The notes under the pieces are model-generated. The model had not been told where the DNA came from and made no database searches. It saw only the letters and a list, made by a program, of their open reading frames with translations. From Lysobacterales bacterium (GTDB lineage: Bacteria; Pseudomonadota; Gammaproteobacteria; Xanthomonadales; Marinicellaceae), in contig JALSIL010000555.1 of NCBI GenBank assembly GCA_026990095.1, forward strand, positions 1-8,781: a stretch of 8,781 nucleotides of DNA, written 5' to 3'. Position 1 is the stretch's first letter; the number at the start of each line of letters is the position of its first letter. Both the position numbers and the translations under genes were made by a program. Of this stretch, positions 1 through 7,783 are shown piece by piece.

Positions 1-2
1 GT

Positions 3-122
3 CAAATTTCAAAAGCAATCAACTTAGCCAATCAATGCAAAAGAAATGCCTACGCTTTATGGACTCGTGCCGAAGAACAATACCTTGCAAGTTTGCTGCA
101 AATTAAAAATTCTGAAAAATAG
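3..122 (+). CDS. C-terminal end of an unidentified gene (5' partial)
   Basis: The third forward frame is open from the window edge to a TAG at 120-122, giving 39 residues that end in QIKNSEK. The peptide is charged, probably helical, and contains NAYALWTRAEEQYLASLL. The two other forward frames contain stops in this stretch. I do not recognise the family. It does not look like the C-terminus of GlmU, the usual neighbour of glmS in enterobacteria. It lies on the same strand as glmS, 53 bases upstream. Its stop codon overlaps the -35 element of the candidate glmS promoter, so glmS may be transcribed both by read-through and from its own start. Confidence 0.5.
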   Translation, partial: QISKAINLANQCKRNAYALWTRAEEQYLASLLQIKNSEK

Positions 123-148
123 ACAAGAACAGTAAATTCAACTAGAAT
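120..148 (+). promoter_or_regulatory. Candidate sigma70 promoter of glmS-ycgL
   Basis: TAGACA at 120-125 (5 of 6 to TTGACA) is followed by a 17-base spacer and TAGAAT at 143-148 (5 of 6 to TATAAT). The predicted transcription start is near 155, about 20 bases before the glmS ATG. Such a short leader leaves no room for a glmS ribozyme. The -35 hexamer begins on the T of the preceding gene's stop codon. This is a visual consensus match only. Confidence 0.55.
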
Positions 149-175
149 GGCATTTTTGAGAATTTGGAATAGTCC

Positions 176-2014
176 ATGTGCGGAATTGTCGCAGCAACAG
201 CCAATAGAGATGTCACTGACATTATCATTAATGGCTTAAAAACTCTGGAATACCGTGGATACGATTCGGCTGGTATTGCCATTAATGAAAAAAACCATCG
301 CATCAGTATTCGTAAGCAAGCGGGAAAGTTAAATAAACTGATAGAAAATTTAAAAATTCACCCTGTTTGCGGTCATTCGGGTATTGGGCATACGCGTTGG
401 GCAACCCATGGCGAACCAACCACCAACAATGCCCATCCTCATGATTCGGATAGTGTAATTGCCGTTGTCCACAATGGCATAATTGAAAATTATGTACCGT
501 TGCGTAATTTACTCATTGCCGAGGGTTATCAGTTTAAATCCGAAACCGATACCGAAACTTTGGTGCACTTGATTCATTATTACCAATCGCAAGGCAGAGA
601 TTTTTCAGCGGCTTGCCACAAGGCATTAAGAAAATTAGACGGAGCTTATGCTGTTGCCATTACCAACAGCGCCGAACCCGAAAAAATCATTGCCGCACGC
701 AAGGGCAGTCCATTAATTGTCGGTCGCGGTAAAGGGGAAAACTTTATTGCCTCTGATGTGCAAGCATTAATCAATGAAACCAAACAATTTCATTACTTGG
801 AAGAGGGCGATATTGTCGAGATAACACCCGATAGCTGTGTCATCTATGATAAAAATGATGACATTATCCAGCGAGAATTAAAAACGGTGGAACTCTCAGC
901 CGAAGCTTTAAGTAAAAACGGTTATGAACATTACATGCTTAAAGAAATTTACGAACAACCCACAGCTATTGCCAATACATTGGCTGATCGCTTATACGAT
1001 GGAAAAGTTGCCAAAGAGTTTATTGACTCAGAATTGGAAGAAATTTTAGTCAACACCAAACAAGTGCACATAATTGCCTGTGGAACCTCATACCATGCAG
1101 CATTGATTGCCAAATACTGGCTAGAATCCATTGCTCGAATACCCACTCAAGTGGAAATTGCCAGTGAATATCGTTACCGCAATCCAGTCGTGCCAGAAAA
1201 TAGTTTATTTTTAACCATCTCGCAGTCGGGTGAAACCGCGGATTCATTGGCTGCCTTACGTTTTGCCAAAGAGCAAGTGAATTATCTAACCACTTTAGCC
1301 GTGTGTAATGTGCCAAATTCGACATTGGATAGAGAAAGCGATTACTGCTTGATGACCCGAGCAGGACCCGAAATTGGTGTAGCATCAACCAAGGCATTAA
1401 CCACACAAATGTCTGTTTTGGCATTAATCACACTCAAATTTGCTGAACTTAATGAAATTGATGAACATCTTCGTTGCTATTTGGCAAAACAACTGCGAAC
1501 ATTGCCAGGTATAGTCAATCAAGCCTTGTTGCTTAATGATAAAATTAAAGTTTTTGCAGAAAAAATAGAGCAACGCGAAAACGCCCTATTTTTAGGTCGA
1601 GGGGTGCATTTCCCCATCGCTTTAGAAGGTGCACTCAAACTTAAAGAAATTTCCTATATTCATGCCGAGGGTTATCCTGCGGGCGAACTCAAACACGGAC
1701 CACTTGCATTGGTTGATGACAAAATGCCCGTCATTGCCGTCTGCCCAAATGATGCATTGCTTGAAAAACTCAAGTCAAATATCGAAGAAGTTAGAGCCCG
1801 CGGTGGCGAATTATTCGTTTTTGTTGACCACAAAGGCGAGCATGGACTTGATGGAGACAACACGCATTTAATTGAATTAGAAGCCAGTGGTGAATTTACC
1901 TCACCCATAGTTTTTAATATTCCCCTGCAATTATTGTCCTATCATGTCGCATTATTGCGTGGTACCGATGTCGATCAACCCCGTAATTTAGCCAAATCGG
2001 TGACAGTCGAATGA
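176..2014 (+). CDS. glmS: Glutamine--fructose-6-phosphate aminotransferase (isomerizing), GlmS
   Basis: This cytosolic enzyme converts fructose-6-phosphate and glutamine to glucosamine-6-phosphate and glutamate, the committed step to UDP-GlcNAc for peptidoglycan and LPS. It has 612 residues (E. coli 609) and looks intact. Residues 1-220 are the class II glutaminase domain: the start MCGIVAA exposes the nucleophile Cys2 after Met removal, followed by EYRGYDSAGIA, HTRWATHGEP with Arg74, and HNGIIENY at 99-106. SIS domain 1 (about 290-420) has CGTSYHAA at 302-309, SQSGET at 349-354 and STKALTTQ. SIS domain 2 (about 455-600) has LGRGVHFP, Glu491 and HAEGYPAGELKHGP with His507. The tail DQPRNLAKSVTVE carries the catalytic Lys607. 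The ATG is fixed by the Cys2 requirement, with a weak GGA Shine-Dalgarno at 166-168. The stop overlaps the start of the next gene by four bases (ATGA). Confidence 0.97.
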   Translation: MCGIVAATANRDVTDIIINGLKTLEYRGYDSAGIAINEKNHRISIRKQAGKLNKLIENLKIHPVCGHSGIGHTRWATHGEPTTNNAHPHDSDSVIAVVHNGIIENYVPLRNLLIAEGYQFKSETDTETLVHLIHYYQSQGRDFSAACHKALRKLDGAYAVAITNSAEPEKIIAARKGSPLIVGRGKGENFIASDVQALINETKQFHYLEEGDIVEITPDSCVIYDKNDDIIQRELKTVELSAEALSKNGYEHYMLKEIYEQPTAIANTLADRLYDGKVAKEFIDSELEEILVNTKQVHIIACGTSYHAALIAKYWLESIARIPTQVEIASEYRYRNPVVPENSLFLTISQSGETADSLAALRFAKEQVNYLTTLAVCNVPNSTLDRESDYCLMTRAGPEIGVASTKALTTQMSVLALITLKFAELNEIDEHLRCYLAKQLRTLPGIVNQALLLNDKIKVFAEKIEQRENALFLGRGVHFPIALEGALKLKEISYIHAEGYPAGELKHGPLALVDDKMPVIAVCPNDALLEKLKSNIEEVRARGGELFVFVDHKGEHGLDGDNTHLIELEASGEFTSPIVFNIPLQLLSYHVALLRGTDVDQPRNLAKSVTVE

Positions 2015-2271
2015 TCTGCGATATTTACCGATCCGACACAAAAACAGGCTTGTATGTTTACCTAGAAAAAGACAAAAAGATACAAGATTTGCCCGATGAA
2101 CTCATCAAACTTATCGGCAGAAATACCAAAGTCATGGAGCTGGATTTAAGCAGCCGTGAAAAACTCGCCAATGAAGATATACAAACCGTCAAAGCCAATT
2201 TAATCGAACAAGGCTATCATGTTCAAGTGCCTAAAGACTTAGTTAAAAGTGTTTTAAATTTTAGGGTTTAA
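2011..2271 (+). CDS. ycgL: YcgL-family protein (PF05166 type)
   Basis: This is a small soluble protein of 86 residues with no signal peptide or membrane segment. It starts MICDIYRS, followed by GLYVYLEKDKKIQDLPDEL, and later has LIEQGYHVQVPKDLV, which matches the layout of the YcgL family (C-x-IYRS, YLYV, P-EL, EQGY-x-Q-x-P). The family is found mainly in Gammaproteobacteria and its biochemical role is not established to my knowledge. The ATG overlaps the glmS TGA (ATGA at 2011-2014), so the two genes are very likely one operon with coupled translation. A GGTGA at 1999-2003 inside glmS is a possible Shine-Dalgarno, 7 bases before the start. No promoter is needed between them. The family call is firm; the function is open. 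Confidence 0.88.
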   Translation: MICDIYRSDTKTGLYVYLEKDKKIQDLPDELIKLIGRNTKVMELDLSSREKLANEDIQTVKANLIEQGYHVQVPKDLVKSVLNFRV

Positions 2272-2313
2272 AGTAAAGCATTTGGTTGCAGACTCTTGAG
2301 TTTATTATAGGTC

Positions 2314-2350
2314 AAAAAAAAGCCCTGTGAAAATGATTTCCACAGGGCTT
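2314..2350 (-). terminator. Intrinsic terminator in the convergent gap, oriented for the minus-strand giant gene
   Basis: AAGCCCTGTG at 2320-2329 pairs perfectly with CACAGGGCTT at 2341-2350. Three further A-T pairs can extend the stem past a bulged C, leaving an ATGA loop. On the minus strand the hairpin runs into eight Ts (A8 at 2314-2321 on the + strand), two of which pair with the stem, which is a classic rho-independent layout. On the + strand the hairpin is followed only by AACTTCTT. It may therefore work weakly for glmS-ycgL, which otherwise shows no terminator in the 48 bases after its stop. Confidence 0.85.
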
Positions 2351-2372
2351 AACTTCTTACTGAATCTAAATT

Positions 2373-2468
2373 TTATAAATTAGTGATTCTTCTTCTTGCG
2401 AAATAGCCAGTAACAAGCAGCATCAATATTGTAAACAGAATGGAATACCTATTTAATGTAGGTATCAT
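2373..2468 (-). other. IPTL-CTERM-type C-terminal sorting signal (last 31 residues)
   Basis: Directly after the fourth repeat come Met, then IPTLNRYS, a hydrophobic stretch ILFTILMLLVTGYF, and the basic cluster ARRRITNL at the very C-terminus. This order of short motif, membrane helix and Arg cluster is that of the IPTL-CTERM and PEP-CTERM class of sorting tails. The usual form is IPTLSEW; here the positions after IPTL read NRY. By analogy it holds the C-terminus in the inner membrane for processing; the enzyme is not visible here. Confidence 0.8.
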
Positions 2469-5400
2469 TCTAATTATATTAACGGTTGCATTGCCATTTG
2501 CTTCTTCGTCAATTAACACAGGGATATCATTGCCCAAAGCATCAACAGGGTTTGCTGTTGCTTGTGCTACATTATCAAGAGTCTGAGTTAAGGTTGTTTC
2601 ATAAATCCAAACCATTGATGCACCTGGTGCTAATGGAGAAGTTCCCGAAATTAATGTCATATCAGTATCAGTAATGCCTAAGGTAATGTCATTAAGCGCA
2701 ACATTATCCAAGTCAACATCACCTGTATTGGTGACAATAAAACAGAAGGTAACATCTGCATCATCGTTGAGTGTAACCGCAGCAGTTCCAGGGCAACTAG
2801 CACCAGAATCATGACCAACATAAACCGATTTGGTTAATGTCATCTCAGGAACCAAGAAACTTATTGTTGCTGTATCGTCATCATTGACATCAGGTAAGCC
2901 AGGAAGGTCGTTACCTAAATTATCAACTGGGTTACCAACAACATCAACCGTATTAACTAAACTTGCAGATTGATTGGTTTCAAAGAAATAAACCAATGTT
3001 GCTCCAGGAGCTAAAGGTTCAGTTCCTGATAACAAGGTCATATTTGCTTGAGTTATGCCTAAGGTCGCATCGTTAAGGTTAATACTAGCAAGGAATGTAT
3101 CGCCTGTATTGGTTACGGTGAAACAATAAGTTAAATCAGTTGCAGCATAAATATTTAAGCTATTAGTTCCTGCACAACTGGCTCCTAAATCATGACCTTC
3201 ATAAACAGTTTTAACTATTTCAATTCCTGGTCCTACGAGGTCAACTTCTGCTGTATCACTATCGGTTGGGTCCGTTAAACCTGGTAGGTCGTTGCCCATA
3301 TTGTCAGTTGGATTAGCACTGACTGATGCTGTATTAATTAAATCAGCAGTAATTGTACCCTCAAAGTAATAACTAATAGAACTACCTGGTGCTAGCGGTA
3401 AAGTCCCTGCTATCAAAGTTAAGTTAGCTTGAGTTACGCCAATCGCTGCATCGGTAATATTCACATCATCTAGATGACTGCCGCCTGTGTTTGTCACAAC
3501 AAAACAATACGTGACTAGCGTTCCTGACAATCCAGTTGCTAACTCTCCTCCTGGACAAGATGCACCACCATCGTGATTTAGGTAAACAGTTTTCTGTATA
3601 TCTATACCAACTGCAAGTACTGCCACTTCGGCTGTATCGTCATCAGTTGGATCAACACCATTGGGTAAGTCAACACCATTTTCATCGGTTGGATTAGCAG
3701 TAACTGAAGCAGTGTTAACTAAATCGGCAGTTAATGTGCCGTCAAAATAGTAAATCACACTAGCTCCAGGAGCTACAGGCAAGATTCCAGATAGCAAGGT
3801 TAGGTTCGCTTGAGTAATACCAATGGCTGCATCTGTAATGTTTATCGCATCAAGATACGTACCACCAGTATTAGTCACAACAAAACAATAAGTCACATCA
3901 GTAGGGTTTGGACCTTGTGATAATTCTCCACCCGGACAAGAAGCACCTCCATCATGACCAACATAAACCGTTTTATCAATGCGAATCCCTGCTGCTACAA
4001 AGTAGGCAAAATCTTGATCAAGATTATCTTCATCAGGACCTAAGTTGTATACAGAAGTTGAGTCATTACCACCATCTGGATCAACAGTATTGTTGCCTTG
4101 TAATGGAGAAGGCAATGTTGTTTCATCCACTTCTATTGTATAACTTCCTGCGGGTAAGTTTGGAAAACTATAATTCCCATTGGCATCTGTGGTTGTGCTT
4201 ATCGGTTGACCAGGACCATTGCCTAAATCAATGCTTGCAGGTGGTGTTATAGTAACAGTAATGCCACCTAAACCTTCGCCTGCATCAAATACACCATCGT
4301 TATTTGCATCGTACCAAATAGTGTCTCCAATTGAGCCTGCAAATACTTGGGCAGAAACGGTATTGGATAATACTGCATTAGTCACACCCTGTATTGCTGC
4401 ACCTGATGTGTTTGAGTAAATGTCAGCATCAACATTAGCACCAGCTGTTGCGTAGGTTACGTTGACAAAGCAGGTAGCAGAAGGAGGAAAATCAGGTCCG
4501 ATTACACGAAAAGCAGTAACATCCGCATTAGTAATTGGGCCATCACCACCATCACAACCACCAGGTCCTGCCGCGGTGCCTTGACACCAGTTTGATGTGC
4601 CTGTTGTGGTATCATTTAATGCCGCATTATTTGGGCTAATATCCAAAGGACCTGCACTTCTTGTGTACCAATACTCTAAGGTTGTTGTATCACAAGTTCC
4701 TCCATTATCATCAAAACTCACACTATCAAACTCCAATGTGCCACTAAAGTTTGAAGCTGGCACTCGATTTCTTGGTACAGTTGTTGTACCGCCAGGATCT
4801 GGTGTAAAGGTGAAACTACCCATGACTCCATCACCATTGAAGGGAAGAATATCAATAAAATCGAGATTAGTTGCGGTAATTCCTGATGAACCATTTCTCA
4901 AACCAATTTGAAAATTCATCCAGTTATTGGGTGCTGTGGTTGAGTTTATTTCATTTAATGGTGTTAAAACACTCTTAACAATCAACAAAGAAGAAGGCAC
5001 CGTGTTACTGGTATTGGCATTGGCTACTCTTTGTGAAGAAGGTGAAGTGTCTGCACTCGAACTGATTTGCACATAATTCTGTAAAGTTGCAGGTGCTGGA
5101 GCATCGATAGCAACAATTCCATTGAAAATCAAGTCATTCATCGTCAATCCAGTTGTTTGAGTGCCTAAATCCCAAACCAAGATAGAGGTGCCTGTTGCAC
5201 CACCATTTAAGGTGTCACCACAAGGAAAACCTTCGTTTACAATGTCTGCCACATGCATCATGCAGTCGGCATCGGTTGTTGGATGAATCACCAAGGGTTC
5301 TCCATAAGGTGTTGCTCCCGAACCATAAGTGCCTGTGGTTGAGCCAAATTTATAATTCATTCCAACGGGTAACAAGTCGGCAATAACGACGGTTCCTGTT

Positions 5401-7646
5401 TCTGGATTTGGTCCATCTGTGGTAAAACTTGGGCTTAAGGTAACCGTTGTTTCGCTACCAGGACTTACCGCACCTGGTCCCATGGCTTTTAATATTCTCG
5501 CTTTCGCTCGTACCATAATTAAACGGTCACCACCACCGCCATTTGGTGGAGCTTGGGTTGCATCTAATGCAATATAGTCACCAGCACGCCAACTTCTGCC
5601 ATCGCCGCCAACTGTGCCCGCAAGTCCATCACGTGTGTAGGTTGAATGATTGATTAATAAGGTGTCATTTGGAATGGGCAATCCTGAAGTAAGGAAATTA
5701 GCTCGGGCCGTGTGTTTAATACGCATCGCCATAATTAACCCAGGATTCAACGAAGGTACTGATATTCTTACTTTTGAAACAGGTGCACCATCGGTTGTTT
5801 CGGCAGTAACCACATCAGGATACCAAGTAATTCCAGGATCCGAACATTCATCCACCACTTCATCTGTTGGTCCAGTTGATGGAGCAACCGTTGGATCAGG
5901 TGGCCACGAACCAACATAACCTGTGGCGTATTCAATGGTTAAACCCGCATTGTTTTCAGTACTTGAATACAACAAATCAACGGCATTAATTGTCTGGTCA
6001 AAGACGCCCGTACCTGCTGTTCCATAAGTATCCGTTGGGTCAATAATAGTCATTTCATAAGTTTCGGTATCTATCACATCACATAAGGTAACATTTGTAA
6101 AAGGCGTACCGCCAGTATTGCTATGAACCGTATAGGTTCCCCAGACACCGCCAGGTGTAACCGTTCCATCACCTCCTTCTACAATTGAGCCATCAGTTGG
6201 TGGAAGTGACCAACCTCCTCCACCCCATTTAGGGATTTCTGCCGTTCTATCACTCCAACCTTTGCGGTAGTTTTTATCCCACCAACCTGCTACAGCATTA
6301 AGGGTTATTGAGTGACAATTATCCAGTGGACTTTCAGTGAGAGCACCAAAATTAGAACCTCCTGATATACCGTTTGGATCAAAACCTGTTACACAATTCT
6401 GTGTAACCAATGAGCCACCTGCTGCAACCACATCGGATAAAGGCACAAAAACACGAATGACTCCAATAGCCGCTATGTTTCTGTTTACCGGAATTAAAGA
6501 CCCTGTGCGCGTACGTCTTGGAGCATTCGTAAGAGAAGTATCGACACCAGTAACCGTTACCGCAACAGAGCTTCCTGTTTGGGTACAGGTAACACCCATG
6601 ACACCAGGTGCCACTTGAATACTGCGATCTGGATTGGTTGCGTTAAAAGCAGGGTAGGGTTCGTTGCTATTTGAGAAAGAATCCATATCACAAGCATTGG
6701 ATACAGGACTAAAACTGCCATTGGTATCCCATGTTACCAACTTTGCATTTGGAGAAATATTACTCAAATCATCTGTAAAAGTTATTGTCGCATTCGTGCC
6801 GCCAGCTAAGGCTTCATTACCCAGTGCGGGATTAATTGGACTGTCAGTTGCACCAGAAACTTCATCGACTTCAATAGAAAAATTATACCATATCCACCAA
6901 CCTGGATCTCCCAAATCATCGGTTCTTCCAGCTTGTATGGTATAACGACCAAACGTCTGTCCCTTATCAATATTCCAACGAGGTGAAGCCGTTATCACTA
7001 AACTTGTTCCCTCTGTTCCATCGGTAACAGGACCTGAGGCTGTAGGGTCATCCATGCTCATGGATAAAGCACCTGGTGTATCTCCATTGACTGCATCGCC
7101 TTCAACTCTCACTGCAAAAGCTAAATCCTCAGCATAAGAACCCACATCATTGGTGTCAAAATCTTTTCTTACGCAACTAATGGTTTTACCATTGGCACTC
7201 AAGCTACTTAACACTTGGTCACACGACCCAGGTATGCCGTCAAAAATAAAATTTGTGCCTGCTGGTAATGTGCTGCTAATTGTCACTTGTTCTTCAGCAC
7301 CACCTGCGTTTCCAAGCCAAGACCATGCTGCGATAAGCTCAAAATTATCATTGGTACGTACGACCAAATCACCATTATAACTGTCATCCACAGGGGTGTT
7401 TGGCCCCGCAACATAACCAGGGTCATCAAACATATCACAACCTGGCTCAATATTGGCATTGGTGTTGTCTTGGCTACAAATGATGTTGCCGTTAACTTGG
7501 TCGCCTATCGAGTTCAAATTACCTCGAAGTCCACCAGTTTTACCGTATTTTGTGGTTAAATTTAAGGTTGCTGAATAAACAGGAACACTGATTATCATCA
7601 CAAGTAGCATCAATAGCCGTTTGCAATGTTTTGTTTTGATTTGCAT
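2373..7646 (-). CDS. Giant exported repeat protein: signal peptide, DUF11-like region, SdrD_B-like domain, four 127-residue repeats, IPTL-CTERM tail
   Basis: The product has 1757 residues and is probably a cell-surface or secreted adhesin or matrix protein; the exact role is unknown. A Sec signal peptide covers about residues 1-25: basic KTKHCKR, hydrophobic LLMLLVMIISVPV, cleavage near YSA. Residues 30-700 are Asp/Asn/Gly/Thr-rich and beta-type, with a striking Trp/Arg patch WWDKNYRKGW at 455-464. About 710-885 and 886-1103 resemble DUF11-like modules (ILKAMGPGAVSPGS; LLIVKSVLTPLNEI). Residues 1104-1217 are SdrD_B-like (GDTIWYDANNDGVFDAGE, then DANGNYSFPNLPAGSYTIEVD), a fold that binds calcium in staphylococcal relatives. 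Residues 1218-1725 are four tandem 127-residue repeats. The end has IPTL at 1728-1731, a hydrophobic segment and ARRR, an IPTL-CTERM sorting signal. The ATG at 7646-7644 has GGAGAG 5 bases upstream. The gene stands alone, convergent with glmS-ycgL, and no sortase-like partner is in the window. Confidence 0.9.
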   Translation of the reverse strand: MQIKTKHCKRLLMLLVMIISVPVYSATLNLTTKYGKTGGLRGNLNSIGDQVNGNIICSQDNTNANIEPGCDMFDDPGYVAGPNTPVDDSYNGDLVVRTNDNFELIAAWSWLGNAGGAEEQVTISSTLPAGTNFIFDGIPGSCDQVLSSLSANGKTISCVRKDFDTNDVGSYAEDLAFAVRVEGDAVNGDTPGALSMSMDDPTASGPVTDGTEGTSLVITASPRWNIDKGQTFGRYTIQAGRTDDLGDPGWWIWYNFSIEVDEVSGATDSPINPALGNEALAGGTNATITFTDDLSNISPNAKLVTWDTNGSFSPVSNACDMDSFSNSNEPYPAFNATNPDRSIQVAPGVMGVTCTQTGSSVAVTVTGVDTSLTNAPRRTRTGSLIPVNRNIAAIGVIRVFVPLSDVVAAGGSLVTQNCVTGFDPNGISGGSNFGALTESPLDNCHSITLNAVAGWWDKNYRKGWSDRTAEIPKWGGGGWSLPPTDGSIVEGGDGTVTPGGVWGTYTVHSNTGGTPFTNVTLCDVIDTETYEMTIIDPTDTYGTAGTGVFDQTINAVDLLYSSTENNAGLTIEYATGYVGSWPPDPTVAPSTGPTDEVVDECSDPGITWYPDVVTAETTDGAPVSKVRISVPSLNPGLIMAMRIKHTARANFLTSGLPIPNDTLLINHSTYTRDGLAGTVGGDGRSWRAGDYIALDATQAPPNGGGGDRLIMVRAKARILKAMGPGAVSPGSETTVTLSPSFTTDGPNPETGTVVIADLLPVGMNYKFGSTTGTYGSGATPYGEPLVIHPTTDADCMMHVADIVNEGFPCGDTLNGGATGTSILVWDLGTQTTGLTMNDLIFNGIVAIDAPAPATLQNYVQISSSADTSPSSQRVANANTSNTVPSSLLIVKSVLTPLNEINSTTAPNNWMNFQIGLRNGSSGITATNLDFIDILPFNGDGVMGSFTFTPDPGGTTTVPRNRVPASNFSGTLEFDSVSFDDNGGTCDTTTLEYWYTRSAGPLDISPNNAALNDTTTGTSNWCQGTAAGPGGCDGGDGPITNADVTAFRVIGPDFPPSATCFVNVTYATAGANVDADIYSNTSGAAIQGVTNAVLSNTVSAQVFAGSIGDTIWYDANNDGVFDAGEGLGGITVTITPPASIDLGNGPGQPISTTTDANGNYSFPNLPAGSYTIEVDETTLPSPLQGNNTVDPDGGNDSTSVYNLGPDEDNLDQDFAYFVAAGIRIDKTVYVGHDGGASCPGGELSQGPNPTDVTYCFVVTNTGGTYLDAINITDAAIGITQANLTLLSGILPVAPGASVIYYFDGTLTADLVNTASVTANPTDENGVDLPNGVDPTDDDTAEVAVLAVGIDIQKTVYLNHDGGASCPGGELATGLSGTLVTYCFVVTNTGGSHLDDVNITDAAIGVTQANLTLIAGTLPLAPGSSISYYFEGTITADLINTASVSANPTDNMGNDLPGLTDPTDSDTAEVDLVGPGIEIVKTVYEGHDLGASCAGTNSLNIYAATDLTYCFTVTNTGDTFLASINLNDATLGITQANMTLLSGTEPLAPGATLVYFFETNQSASLVNTVDVVGNPVDNLGNDLPGLPDVNDDDTATISFLVPEMTLTKSVYVGHDSGASCPGTAAVTLNDDADVTFCFIVTNTGDVDLDNVALNDITLGITDTDMTLISGTSPLAPGASMVWIYETTLTQTLDNVAQATANPVDALGNDIPVLIDEEANGNATVNIIRMIPTLNRYSILFTILMLLVTGYFARRRITNL
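2472..3995 (-). repeat. Four tandem 127-codon repeats (381 bp each) in the giant gene
   Basis: The repeats lie at 3995-3615, 3614-3234, 3233-2853 and 2852-2472 (residues 1218-1344, 1345-1471, 1472-1598, 1599-1725). All four have exactly 127 residues without gaps in my hand count. The shared frame is KTVYxGHDxGASC near the start, then YCFxVTNTG, INxxDAxxGITQANxTLxSG, PLAPGAS, a Tyr/Phe strand, NTAxVxANPxD, LGNDLPG and D-DDTA at the end. Cysteines at repeat positions 20 and 37 are invariant, which suggests one disulfide per repeat in the periplasm or outside. Repeats 1 and 2 look most alike; repeat 4 is the most diverged. The DNA is less similar than the protein, so the array appears old rather than freshly duplicated. 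Confidence 0.93.
3996..4337 (-). other. SdrD_B-like domain within the giant protein
   Basis: Residues 1104-1217 begin GSIGDTIWYDANNDGVFDAGEG, continue with GITVTI, TTTDANGNYSFPNLPAGSYTIEV and end with an acidic PDEDNLDQDFAYF. This order is the hallmark of the SdrD B-like (prealbumin-like) family. The Asp/Asn loop DANNDGVFDAGE resembles the calcium loop of that family. The domain separates the long N-terminal region from the 127-residue repeats and may act as a stiff, calcium-stabilised spacer. Confidence 0.82.
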
Positions 7647-7651
7647 ACATA

Positions 7652-7657
7652 CTCTCC
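7652..7657 (-). promoter_or_regulatory. Ribosome binding site of the giant gene
   Basis: GGAGAG on the minus strand lies 5 bases before the ATG at 7646-7644. A second ATG at 7650-7648 overlaps in the motif ATGTATG, but it is only one base from the Shine-Dalgarno and out of frame, so the downstream ATG is the start. That start is also the one that yields the signal peptide. Confidence 0.75.
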
Positions 7658-7719
7658 AAAATTTTAATTAATTACCTAGAGAAAGAATTTTTTAAGAAAC
7701 TTCCTCTAAGATTGTTCTT

Positions 7720-7747
7720 TACATACTGAAGACTTTTTAAATGCCAA
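7720..7747 (-). promoter_or_regulatory. Candidate promoter of the giant gene
   Basis: On the minus strand TTGGCA (7747-7742, 5 of 6 to consensus) is followed after 16 bases by TATGTA (7725-7720, a weak -10). The start of transcription would be near 7713, giving a leader of about 65 bases. A TATAAT also occurs on this strand at 7820-7815 but has no -35 at proper spacing. This is a consensus match by eye only. Confidence 0.35.
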
Positions 7748-7783
7748 AGTTTAATTTTTAGAATTGTTATTTTTTTTAACTGT

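Noticed and set aside
123..175. glmS ribozyme riboswitch in the glmS leader
   Set aside because: Only 53 bases separate the upstream stop from the ATG, the predicted leader is about 20 bases, and no ribozyme pseudoknot sequence is present; the ribozyme is also typical of Gram-positive bacteria.
1050..1424. Minus-strand 124-codon open frame inside glmS
   Set aside because: It lies fully antisense to the conserved SIS domain coding sequence and its translation resembles no protein family.
2472..3995. Regularly spaced repeats as a CRISPR array
   Set aside because: The 381-bp period, diverged DNA copies and uninterrupted reading frame show protein domain repeats, not short direct repeats with spacers.
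4270..4337. EF-hand calcium-binding protein (DANNDGVFDAGE)
   Set aside because: The Asp-rich loop sits within the SdrD_B-like beta fold and lacks the flanking helices of an EF-hand; a calcium role is kept only as part of that domain.
2486..7559. Numerous + strand open frames of 60-114 codons opposite the giant gene
   Set aside because: They show low-complexity His/Leu/Gln or Val/Pro compositions expected from the complement of a Thr/Asp/Asn/Gly-rich coding strand, and none has a recognisable domain or ribosome site.
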